DNA of 64,000 nucleotides from the NCBI GenBank assembly GCA_963575745.1, contig CAUYUJ010007213.1, positions 321,392 to 385,391 on the forward strand. Reading direction: 5' to 3'. Shown here in pieces: positions 53,601 through 60,709 of the stretch; positions within the stretch are counted from its first letter, which is position 1, and the number at the start of each line of letters is the position of its first letter. This DNA is from Prorocentrum cordatum. Taxonomy: Eukaryota; Sar; Dinophyceae; Prorocentrales; Prorocentraceae. Position numbers and translations under genes: made by a program. Under the pieces are notes generated by a model. That model did no database searches, was not told the DNA's origin, and worked only from the letters and a program-made list of their open reading frames with translations.

Positions 53601-53903
53601 TAGGTTTGCTTCGAGGTGCATCAGTACGTTCTCGATGCCCTTCTGGTTGCGATCGCGCTTCTTCTCGTTCGCATCCTCGATGCCGTCGTCCGGCGGCGGG
53701 TGTAGCTCCTGCTCCGTCATGTTGAGAGCGGCCGACCTGGCTGTACCCGTCAGACGCAGGACTAACTTCGATGCCAAGCTTTGTGTCACTTCCAAATTCT
53801 CACTGAGCTTCCACAATTTTACCTCCTGATTGTAATCTCGCCATTTCGCTGGATCTCCATTCCAGCTTGGTATCACTGACTGGTTGTGTGTGAACTCCGT
53901 CAT
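47580..53903 (-). CDS. Copia Gag-Pol polyprotein (Gag, PR, IN, RT)
   Basis: 2107 codons from the ATG at 53903 (MTEFTHNQSVIPSWNGDPAK). Gag spans ~1-340; CCHC knuckle CWDCGEAGHWTGDKEC at ~345-360; aspartic protease IDTACLF at ~452 with LGLLIGRDF downstream; integrase HHCC (HVNTGHPANDAL..CEVC) at ~1055-1095, then DDE residues in GVDLF (~1118), FDGGGEF (~1180) and NATVERHGG (~1211); a Pro/Gly/Asp-rich linker (~1370-1600); RT from VGTRWVLTQKA (~1820) with SYDAMTAYLQS and HVDDFLIAQ (~1967). The final RT/RNase H part leaves frame at about 47620. The open frame continues upstream of 53903 through leader repeats and the LTR, but MTEFT is the first start with Gag-like sequence after it. The HVDD box replaces the more usual YVDD. 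Confidence 0.93.
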   Translation of the reverse strand: MTEFTHNQSVIPSWNGDPAKWRDYNQEVKLWKLSENLEVTQSLASKLVLRLTGTARSAALNMTEQELHPPPDDGIEDANEKKRDRNQKGIENVLMHLEANLGQQKPVQKGETLEKFFESTQHHRRRGERMTDWLVRFEAGLQQLRENEVDLTTLDDVAGWFLLRKAGLTAERRERVVGNLPDEHYSFQRIRGLLVRMFPDIHTSERHTSLPSRSWPQRSNSSWQRSPSSRARSANIADEPEDEQEDSEDGDDNDTEADVQDIVRQELEAFSAELEQSNYDLGEVFDRDDSAKVEAAAAELAAIPEAMATMRSAREAIKGRGKASAKRRPAGKLQGRVDQRKKNSKCWDCGEAGHWTGDKECPTPGARKFAPNSKQKGGGRGGGGRSHRQANITEQVHDQNHVEFGDEEVILHPEGPTTPPPETLVSERVVPDLPTINTTNAGEKPNDDGVGVIDTACLFCVGGLSWYKRYKERLTKMGLADQILEEPENEVYRFGNGGTLPSKMRVTAPLVLCGRAGRIIFSVVDSPTLGLLIGRDFIQPSKIDISLWREQIRIGNHSQKLITSSAGHPAIDLHPEDWLAIKGAGHDFGPKAVSAKSIAKRPVPKPNVNLTTKASNLLENITRLIPKKELNVPRRLQRRRGGSSRLMAAVSSALVCCSTAVTPPTFAPTMMSATTCIAEPLDDCVACGAKSYTDCCHLGFCSECVFGNSVTLDIEKDNDPKEVNIVEEEQMKVRRIKKGTRLQLTAGKRSAIVTNRSGVKPHTVSQALKADLAKQTTNSSGVSSNTTILYEWCCNSDSKLSAKWIESGGAAVRCGLPGYDLSRKPIVEKLEDKIRKNLRKGQSVRVHAAFPCTPWTTLQRIILKIDPRKAEKLEKDRKDSARMIDLFLTSMSRLRKEFGSQLAVSFEWPRYCDGWDQRKNYTAKKLKDQLPRIIDFDGCAYGLQTRNGDAIKKPWRIITDHYGIDNSLHKLCNGLHKHVEARGKLAKDSENYTDKLVAMLVKQLRKTNTTEHREANPAEPTRRRAARRTAPAPAAPAEPALTAAEERTLKSAILQLHVNTGHPANDALARAIRVTGGSQRAVEMALNLHCEVCAAHRRPLPHLPGRIKLDRDFNDSIGVDLFTLADYAGNQLVFLNVVDLASGFTLCGTVSSRHPSVVFARLLQIWIAPFGAPQRVLFDGGGEFEREFSKELEDMGCRLMTTAAATPQQNATVERHGGMWKVHARKLIDQFSIRFDQPANAHKIQWLLAAVCWAMNSSINASGYSPAQWVLGRGLQLPYCLLDSAGRLSLHERVVSDKSFSERIALMKAAQTSIQHLRFNQSLSRALLARSRADGAQHASDIYQTGDQIYYWRGNGKPKREWALQWHGPGIIIGFEGTSNAWVSHRSTTVKVNRGHLRHATASELVPWGQVFNAMNGNQPPPPPGQPPADRPPPPDGPQPPRPGGGDEGSPHEGGDCGGGGLPSPHEGGDCGGGGLLPSDEGGDGDTFIDLTGETPKKRPRVSNDPPALPPPPPAIKQHNFGNIEDTPHNRRAHATLEWLRRRQGDGEYTTSGGASGSGSAPAPSGGDLLPAPPAPVADSAAAADPAHDPAQEDPDHAEDPAPEPIVQPEVHDEQPEERDETRLPTPGARRTEADGHSSDADSSGSEGLRDWSKAAEEEVRKEAFARRPQHPEGQRGNKAQRQAQQEDAPRALERDRHDQTDDRSKAIKRKEFLESLKDDLPKCFKRPKDTLRTDLYLDNYFEINDGDSHSTIRLREVMLTGKAAAKEIRYDKLSAKDKKLMDMAMEVEWSKWTEFGAYKKLPPKELKEIFQRHPGIRPVGTRWVLTQKAAHLMKARLVVQGCQEDKSQIRTDAPTGSRDALYLTLAAAAQLGWDLTSYDAMTAYLQSGNIERLLLLRMPAKNPPPRTSPGEIVMATGAIYGTRDAGRQWYLYAQKVFQEHGLIESKLEKGLYYFYDDKGLAAMIHSHVDDFLIAQRGSSSEWKRVISSLQKRLHLKKVEGIIKYCGRTINKTNEEFRITQATAAAQVDFIELNAQRGRSPEDRLTTSEVSGYRHTLGQLLWLAVQTRVDIACPVSLAARRTNTATVADAKTLNKPSLTCTGPPISP

Positions 53904-53931
53904 CTTGACACCGTCGTAGGTGACGCATGTG

Positions 53932-54132
53932 GCGTCGCTGACACCGTCGTAGGAGAGGTATATGGCGTCGCTGACACCGTTGTAGGAGAAGTATATGGCG
54001 TCGCTGACACCGTCGTAGGAGAAGTATATGGCGTCGCTGACACCGTTGTAGGAGAAGTGTATGGCGTCGCTGACACCGTCGTAGTAGGAGAGGTATGTGG
54101 CGTCGCTGACACCGTCGTAGGAGAAGTAGCTG
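53932..54132 (-). repeat. 33-bp tandem repeat in the element leader
   Basis: GCGTCGCTGACACCGTCGTA starts at 53932, 53965, 53998, 54031, 54064 and 54100. The unit is 11 codons on the element strand (SDAIYFSYDGV), so Gag's frame stays open through the array; one copy has an extra codon. Confidence 0.9.
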
Positions 54133-54164
54133 TTGTCGCTGCTGAGGGTGGGAAGGAAGATGGA

Positions 54165-54312
54165 GTCGCTGGCGTCGCTGACGCTGGCGTTGGAGCTGGC
54201 AGGGTTGTAGGCGTAGTAGGCGTAGTCGCTGGCGTCGCTGACGCTGGCGTTGGTGCTGGCGTCGCTGACGCTGGCGTTGATGCTGGCGTCGCTGACGCTG
54301 GCGTTGATGCTG
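54165..54312 (-). repeat. 27-bp tandem repeat in the element leader
   Basis: GCTGGCGTCGCTGACG recurs at 54255 and 54282 (27 bp), with older copies to the left. The element strand reads SINASVSDA-type nonapeptides, again in frame. Confidence 0.85.
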
Positions 54313-54419
54313 GCGCTGAGCAACAGCGCGAGGAGACCGCTGGGCCTCGATTCCAGTATGGAGTGCGACGTCGCAGACGTCGTCTTGGGTATGCGGCCCC
54401 GCGGGCCGGGATAGCGAGC

Positions 54420-54437
54420 CTCGCTCCGAGCTACCAC
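54420..54437 (-). other. Probable primer-binding site
   Basis: Directly after the 5' LTR the element strand reads GTGGTAGCTCGGAGCG. TGGTAGC is the usual start of a PBS complementary to an initiator-Met tRNA 3' end; later bases fit less well, so the tRNA identity is tentative. Confidence 0.55.
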
Positions 54438-54606
54438 TGTGATATGGATATCGCTGATATCTTTTGTCGAGGAATCGCGCGGCGAAACTCTCTGCGTAGC
54501 TCTAAGGCCAAGGGCCCTAGTTCGAAACAAAACGGCAGCGGCACGAGCGGGCGTGAGGGATAGAGCGGGGATGCAGGAAGGGCACGGGGAGTGAGCGGGA
54601 ATCACA
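54438..54606 (-). repeat. 5' LTR
   Basis: 169 bp, identical to 45440-45608. It should hold the element promoter; no TATA-like box was identified with confidence. Confidence 0.97.
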
Positions 54607-54611
54607 GCAGG
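54607..54611. other. Target-site duplication GCAGG, right
   Basis: Matches 45435-45439. Confidence 0.92.
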
Positions 54612-54865
54612 CAGCACAGAGTGCGCGCCCGGAGGATGCCCAGGCAGCCTGGGGTTCTCTGACGGACGACGAGGCTCGGGATCCTCCTAGCGGCCGTGTG
54701 CCCTCCCTGGAGCTCCAGGAGGCCCTCGAGGGTGCAGGGCGCATCCACCGCCGTTCGCGGAGCCCTGGGCGCAGGGACCCTGCCGTGGCTGATGTCAGAA
54801 GTGGCAAGGCCAATCCGTTCGCCTGTGCCCAAAACGCTTCGTGTACTCAGGGGTTCCAGCTCTGT

Positions 54866-55245
54866 GGATGCCATGGCAATGGGCACTCGAACAGTCCTAC
54901 CATTGAGTTATAGATGTGTTTTGACATGTGTAAATCATGTTCTAAAAAACCGCTTGATCATGTAAACATCAGTTGTACACAAACAAAAAAAACATACTTG
55001 AAACACCTGTTCGACATCTGGAAATGATTTGGCAGCATGCTTCTCGGCGGTGGACAAACCTCCCTTTAATAAACCTCCCCTTAATGAAAACGGCCTGGAG
55101 CCGAAACCCGCGGACCCAGACCCGCAAAAATGACGGCCGCGACGCCCCCTCGCGAACCGACAACGGCCCATTCACCAATCGACGTGTCAGGGTAGGAGGT
55201 CTGCCCACCCCCGAGCTTCCTCTCCCTTCACCGACTTCCACACGT
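54866..55245 (+). repeat. Dispersed repeat, copy 3, split by an insertion
   Basis: Left part 54866-55043 (GTGGATGCCATGGCAATGGG, TCATGTTCTAAAAA, GACATCTGGAAATG, TTTGGCAGCATGCTTC) and right part from 55215 (GCTTCCTCTCCCTTCACCGA) are contiguous in copy 2. A 171-bp element separates them. Confidence 0.88.
55044..55214. mobile_element. 171-bp TIR element inserted in dispersed repeat copy 3
   Basis: Ends TCGGCGGTGGACAAACCTCC and the complement of TCGGGGGTGGGCAGACCTCC (about 18 of 20 pair). Target duplication GCTTC at 55039-55043 and 55215-55219. Comparison with 36130-36165 gives the empty site. No coding capacity. Confidence 0.92.
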
Positions 55246-56160
55246 GTGCTGCGGGGCGCCGGCTTTGCAGGAAGAGCGCTGCGGCCCCGGGCTTTTAGCC
55301 GGTGCGCGCCCGTGGCCGCCCCGCGCGCCGGCCCGCGGCTCTGGTCTTCGGCGGGGGGGCGCGGGCGGCCGCCCCAGGCGGCCGCCTCGAGCGCTGGCTG
55401 CACGTGGCCCGCACGGGCTGCAGGACATATTTTGGTTCTGATCCGCGGGTCGAGAGCGCACCTCTTCCGGTCGAGGCTGAGCGGGCCGCGCGAAGCCTGA
55501 ATGAAGCAGAGATGGGGGAGGAAGAGGGGGGCGCAGCCTCAGAACGAGGCCGCTGCAAGACATGCAGCCAGCCCGCATGGTAAGGATGTGCGATGAGGAT
55601 GCAAGGGCCTTGGGCGCCCGTCTCGAAGCTTTTTCGGGGGGGGGGGCGCGGCCAACAAAAGTGACGAAGGATGGACCGAGGAGGCAAGGATGCAAGGGTA
55701 CCCTTTCGAGGGTTACCCATCCTTACTCTGCGGGTTGACTGTAGGTTGCATTGTCTGATACGTGTTTCCTGAACAGTGCTTGCACACACGGATGATTACC
55801 AGCCTGTTCGCACCTGGCTCGCATGCGCAAGATGTTCCCCAAGGACCGCCCGCAGGCGCCTCGTGGCCGCCCCGTGTTGGCCGGAAGTTCCCCATCGCAC
55901 AACCTTCAATTCCAATTACTTGCATTTCGCGTTGGTGCATGCTGTTGGGTGCAACGCATGCGATGCACGCGGAAGGTTGCAATGCATTATGTGCAATATA
56001 TCTGGTGCAAACTACGTGGTGCAAGCCTATCTGTAGTGCAACACGCGTGGTGTCGCCTACTACAGGCTCGTAGTGCAGTCTACGTTATGGCGTGCAAGCT
56101 ACGAGGTGCAGTCGACGTGTCGCAGTTGAATTTATGCCAACTCGTCAATTGTCAACTCCA
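55246..56160. other. No recognisable gene
   Basis: GC-rich to 55660. 55720-56120 has many short TGCA-containing words (GTGCAAACTACGTGGTGCAA type), suggesting a degraded short repeat. Confidence 0.4.
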
Positions 56161-56165
56161 CTGCT

Positions 56166-56430
56166 CGCGCGATCATCTCACCCTCCCACCCGCAACTTGG
56201 TTTGCAAAATCCATGCGACGGCGACTACGATGGCTGCTTGGTCACATCTCTGCGGTCGCGCTGGTGCGCGCAAGCTCACGCCCAGAGCGGCGCGCGCAAA
56301 GCGACCAGTTTGTTCAGCGCAGCCGATGCGGGCGCGATGTCGCTTACCGGTGGCAACTCCCAAGCGCGGGTCAGAAGCTGCGTTGGCGCGCGGACATTTT
56401 AATGCGGGTCGGTGGCCTGGGCGTGCGCGT
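56166..56430 (+). other. Exon-like block, copy 1 of a diverged pair
   Basis: Shares with 57394-57560 the encoded strings HPPTRNL at its start and (W)RADILMRVGGLGVRV / NDAWTLLMQIHGLGVRM at its end, with unlike sequence between. Both are followed by GAT/GGT repeats. Probably relics of the same gene family; function unknown. Confidence 0.4.
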
Positions 56431-56747
56431 TATCGTGATAACGTCGACAACGGTGACAACGATGATGATGGTAGCGATGGTGGTGGCGGTGATGACGATG
56501 GGTGAGGTTGGTGCAATCATGTGATATCACATAGTTTTCTCAAGATTTCGTCAAATGCCCTCGGACAGAGAATTTGTATGATCTGTAATGAACACGTATC
56601 GGCGTTCGATGTTGTTACGCTCAATTCCTTGCATCACTGGTGTGTGCTGGTATGATCTTGACATGTGCGCGCGCGTGTGGAATCTGTGCGATTTATTCGG
56701 GTAGGGACTACCGAAAAAAGATCCCTTGCCATAAATGATCAGGGGGA

Positions 56748-56936
56748 CGTAAGACCTGGGTCTAGGGGACTCGAAAATCCCCGACGAGGTCGTCAAAAAA
56801 ATGACGAGGCCGAGCCTGCATTTTGACGAGGCCTCCCGGCTGCAGACATCCCACGAAACTCCTCCTCGTCAAAATCCGCGGCGCAGTCGTCAAAAAACGA
56901 TGGCGAACCCGAGTCCTGGCAAACCCGGGTCTTACG
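56748..56936. mobile_element. TIR element, about 189 bp
   Basis: CGTAAGACCTGGGT (56748-56761) pairs with 56923-56936 at 13 of 14. A further GGACTCG pair lies just inside. The interior carries GACGAGG and GTCAAAAAA words on both strands. No target duplication identified. Confidence 0.7.
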
Positions 56937-57126
56937 CTTCCCCGAAATGAGTGCGCGCGCAGAGTACGAAGTACGATCTGACAGGGATCAGGGGAAGCGG
57001 GGGGGGGGGCGGGGCGACGCCCGCCGTGCCTGTGATGGTGGCAATCCTTATGGGAACGGAGCAGCGAGATATCATCACGTGTACTTTGCTGTATCCCAGG
57101 GGGTACCCATACGTCCAGAAGGGGGG

Positions 57127-57295
57127 GGGGGGAGTGAGAAGGAGAAGGCCTTCTCAGAAGGCGGCGGGACTTCTCAGAAGCCCTCGCGCCTTCTGAGAAG
57201 TTTTTTCTGTCTTCGGGGAAGGCTTGGAAAACTTCTCAGCGGGCTGGGGGACTTCCGAGCCCTCTGAGAAGACCCGCCCCTTCTCACTTCCCCCC
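57127..57295. mobile_element. TIR element with CTTCTCAGAAG repeats
   Basis: GGGGGGAGTGAGAAGG (57127-57142) faces CCTTCTCACTTCCCCCC (57279-57295). Inside are five TTCTCAGAAG/CTTCTGAGAAG palindromic words. Confidence 0.7.
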
Positions 57296-57393
57296 CTCGC
57301 TCGCCGCCGACAGAAGGGGGGGGAGGGTGGTAGAGTTTATGTTTCCTTCAAATGGGGAATTCATCATACCTGAGCCGCGCGTGACCACCTCCC

Positions 57394-57560
57394 ATGATCG
57401 AGGAAACGTCCCACCCACCCACCCGCAACCTATTCGCGCAGCTCACGCAGACCGGGGGTGTTGATACCCATCGGAGTTGTCTCGCGGCTCTCGAGTGGCG
57501 CAATGACGCGTGGACCTTGCTCATGCAGATCCATGGCCTGGGTGTACGGATGATGATGAT
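57394..57560 (+). other. Exon-like block, copy 2 of a diverged pair
   Basis: Plus frame HPPTRNLFAQLTQTGGVDTH then AALEWRNDAWTLLMQIHGLG, running into the GAT repeat. Counterpart of 56166-56430. Confidence 0.4.
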
Positions 57561-57690
57561 GACGACGATGATGATGATGATGATGATGATGGTGATGATG
57601 ATGGTGACGGCGACGACGCCCGCAACAACAACGACGATGATGATGATGTTGATGATGCTGATGATGGTTTTGATGATGATGGTGATGAAA
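57548..57690 (+). repeat. (GAT)n microsatellite
   Basis: GATGAT runs broken by GACG and a short non-repeat insert at 57613-57632; encodes poly-Asp or poly-Met depending on frame. Confidence 0.95.
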
Positions 57691-58250
57691 AGCAAATTGC
57701 AAGTGTTTGAGACTCTTACCTGCAATCATACATATGCATCGCAAGTCGTACGGGCACAGCTGTAGAACAACTGACCTGGATACGTTGCACCCGACATGTC
57801 GCACATGTGTTTTACACGCGCCATCCAGTTTGCGTCGCTGCCACAGGTGAACGACACCTACAAGCATGAACATACAGTATACTACACACCCTAAGTAGAC
57901 CCCATAGTTTGCAGCACGTAGGTCAAACCAAACGTATTGAACCAGACACAGAGATCGCACCGCATCGGCCGAGAGTGCTTGAACGTGCTGCTTGAGGTCT
58001 GAACTGGCCTATGTATTTCAGGGGCTCGTTCCGCTGCCTGGCTCTTCACACGACTCTGGACACCGCCCCTTCTCGGGCCACATGGTCTGCCCACGGGCTT
58101 CTCCACGCATCCCCTTCCTGCTTCCTTTCCTTGACGCGGGGCCAGCATGTCGAGCCGCTGGGCGCACGCCGGCAGGCAGGCGAGCACATGGAAATAACAG
58201 ATTTTCTGAAGAAAAAAAAAACTTCGTGGCTCTGCCAGCGACTCACCCTC
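57691..58250. other. No recognisable gene
   Basis: Unbiased sequence; overlapping frames without family resemblance. Confidence 0.4.
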
Positions 58251-58735
58251 CGCATTCCCCACGCCCACGCCCTTACCGTCCCCCTCCCCTCCCCATTCGG
58301 AATGGGCCATTCCCCTGCCCCGCTCGAGTGTACTCCCGCCCTCCCCACTTGTCCGATCGCGTCCCGCCCCTTCCTCCCTGCTCCGCTACCTGTCCAGCCC
58401 TCTCCCGTCCTGCCTGCCCGCGAATTCTGCATCCCTCCCCTCTTCTTCCCTTCCCTCCTTCCCTCCCTTGGTCCCCCCTCCCCTTCCCTCCCCTCCCCTC
58501 CCTTTCCTCTCGCATTCCCTCCCCTTGCCTCCCCCTCCCCGCCTTCCCCACCCACCGCTCTCTCTCTCTCTCTCTCCCTCTCTCTCTCCCTCTCTCTCTC
58601 CCTCTCTCTCCCTCTCTCTCTCTCTATCTCCTGTCACTCTCTCATTCTCTCTCGTTCTCTCTCATTCTCTCTCTGTCTCTCTCTCTCTCACTCTTTCCCC
58701 CCTCATCGCCTCGCCCCCCCCTCCCCCTGAAGGGG
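58251..58735 (+). repeat. Pyrimidine-rich CCCT and (CT)n region
   Basis: CCCTCC-type to 58555, then CTCTCTCTCC and CTCTCATT microsatellite to 58692. Confidence 0.9.
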
Positions 58736-58895
58736 CCAGGGGGTCAGAGGAGGGGAACGGGGCGGCGGCGCGGGTGCTGGCCCTCGCCCCTGGCGGGCTC
58801 CTGGAGGGACCGCAGCTGCCGCCCGTGGGCGCCAGGTGGATCCTCGGAGGGCCGCCCGGGGCCACGGGGACAAAAGAGGACGAACGGACAGCACA

Positions 58896-59041
58896 CACCC
58901 CCTCGAGTTATGAAAAGTTCACGACGGGAGGTGTTTCATTCTTTTTGGCCTTTGGGGGCCCTTACCGGCCCTCGGGACCGTCAAAAAACGACTCAGGACG
59001 AAAAACCGGTCCCGGGGAATGGGTCGAGACCTCGGGGGGTC
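58896..59041 (+). mobile_element. 146-bp element, inverted copy of the intron-2 introner core
   Basis: Full-length, slightly diverged inverse complement of 39840-39985; both copies are exactly 146 bp. Ends ACCCCCTCGAG and CTCGGGGGGTC. A direct repeat GACGAACGGACARCACACAC lies on both sides (58880 and 59051). Confidence 0.88.
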
Positions 59042-59050
59042 GCTTTGTGT

Positions 59051-59420
59051 GACGAACGGACAACACACACACCCATACCCATAGGGAGGTCGGAGGGAGA
59101 AGGACTGGCTCCTCCAGATTTCGTAATAAAGGGAGGAGGGTCTCGTTTCGGGGGGGGTCTCTTCCAGGCTATCTTGGAGGGCCTGGGGGGGTCTGGGGAC
59201 GATGTTTTGGAGGAGTCCTCCCACGGGGGAGGTCTGAAATGGCTTGTCTTGGAGGGTCCAGAACCCCTCCCTTTTATTACGAAATCTGGAGTATGGGTAT
59301 GGGTGCGGGTTGTCGGACCCTGAGGAGGCTCTCGTTCGAGCGGGGACCCCTATCCGACAACACGCACCCATAGCTCATTCCGTCTCCCCTATGGGTATGG
59401 GTGCGTGTTGATCGTTCGTC
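59051..59420. repeat. Nested inverted repeats around a 179-bp element
   Basis: GACGAACGGACAACACACAC to CCCATACCCATA (59051-59084) is inverted at 59390-59420. A further internal pair is TATGGGTATGGGTGCGGGTT (59292) with ACACGCACCCATA (59360). Confidence 0.8.
59113..59291 (+). mobile_element. 179-bp TIR element, second copy
   Basis: Same length and ends as 25806-25984, with TIRs better preserved (CTCCAGATTTCGTAATAAAG and its exact complement). Flanking 8-mers differ (ACTGGCTC, TATGGGTA), so its target duplication is lost or it moved with a larger unit. Confidence 0.92.
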
Positions 59421-60556
59421 AAGAGAGCTGACATGAAGAAGACGAGAGCTGACAGAAACGGGTCCTGTGGACCGTGGGGGCCTTTGTTGCTGGTCCAGAG
59501 GTGCTGTTCGACGCTCCTGGGGCCGGGGGAAGGCCCTTAAAACCCGAAGCCCGCCCAAGAAAACCTGAGGACCCGTTCCCCTCAGGACGCGTCTGCTCCG
59601 TGGCGGGTGAGGAGGAGGAGGGGGAGGAGCAGGAGGAGGAGGTGGAGGAGAAGGAGGAGGAGAACATTCTTTCTCTGGGGAGGGGGGCCAGGCAATTGGG
59701 AAGACACTCGAGTGGCCAACTTAGATCCTCGGTTTCGCCACCAAGCCATTCCAAATCAAACCATGCACCCGCCCTAATTTGTTCTGGCCATCTGGCGTTC
59801 GGTCAGTCTGCTGTGGGCCAGTCGTGGGGTTCCCCCAAAAGCCCCAATGAGGGGGGGCCTCCCAGCCCTGCAAAAGCAGCGGAGGGAGAGGAGGATGGGG
59901 AGGAGGCGGAGGCGGAGGAGAACTACCGTGAGATGGAGTGGAGGATCCAGCACACTCAGGATGGATAACACAGCAATGACCACGCGTGCACAGGCCCTTG
60001 CGCGATGGAGCGTGCGGCCACGGGGGGGGGGGGGGGCGGCTCGGCGGCGCGCTCTGCCGTGCCGTGAGAACGGGGTCAGGGCGGCGGTGCGTGGCCGCGC
60101 GTTGGGGGCGCGAGGCGCGTGCTTCGCGTGAGAGAGGGGCTCCGGGGTCTGCCGAGGGAGCGCGCAGGGGCTGGAGGAGCAGGGCTGGGGGAGGCTGGGC
60201 CGGGGAATGTGCTAGGGGAGGATGGAGGCTGGGGTGAGTGGAGATGGGGAGGGGGCCGGTGCCGCGCCCCGCTGGATAGTTGCAGAGAGCGCGCCGTGCA
60301 CTGGAAGGGTCATCGGGCAACGCGCGCCCCGATCGCCAAGCATCATGTCCTTTTGTTTGTTGTCTTTGTTTCCCCGCTGCCACGCTTGCTTCCGTTCGCG
60401 CCCCGCTGCGTCCGCAGCGGGCCGCTGCGTACCCACAGAGGAACAGAAAACGGCCTACATCCCGCAGCGGCCTCGGCTCCGAGCGCAGGCGCGGCCGACG
60501 GCGTCCCCGCGGCGCTCCGCAACTCGGGAGAGTCGCGGGCGCCGCCGCGCGCCCGA
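59421..60556. other. No confident gene
   Basis: Contains a GGA tract (59604-59665) and GC-rich sequence. A plus frame at 59474-59968 is acidic low complexity and unrecognised. Confidence 0.4.
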
Positions 60557-60709
60557 GGCTCCGTCTAGGACTGCGGCTCGCCCGACGCGAGGACTTCGGC
60601 CACGGTCCCGTCGCCCGCCACCCGCACAAAGGGCTCCGCCTAGGACTGCGGCTCGCCCGACGCGAGGACTTCGGCCACGGTCCCGTCGCCCGCCACCCGC
60701 ACGAAGAAG
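60557..60709 (-). repeat. 75-bp tandem duplication across a stop codon
   Basis: CTAGGACTGCGGCTCGCCCG occurs at 60565 and 60640, a 75-bp (25-codon) period. The left unit repeats, after the stop, the C-terminal coding sequence of the gene 60640-62168, including a second in-frame stop. Confidence 0.9.

Larger units (their letters stand above)
45440..54606 (-). mobile_element. Complete Ty1/copia LTR retrotransposon
   Basis: A 9.17-kb element in minus orientation, bounded by two identical 169-bp LTRs beginning TGTGAT and ending ATCACA, with a 5-bp target duplication. Domain order Gag, protease, integrase, reverse transcriptase, RNase H (integrase before RT) is diagnostic for copia. An extra membrane-anchored C-terminal region follows RNase H. 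Identical LTRs imply recent insertion, yet the RNase H region needs two frame changes. Confidence 0.97.

Noticed and set aside
47580-54617. Start of the copia polyprotein in the LTR or host flank (2345-codon frame)
   Set aside because: The upstream part reads through the LTR and beyond the element border; the ATG at 53903 is the first with Gag-like sequence after it.
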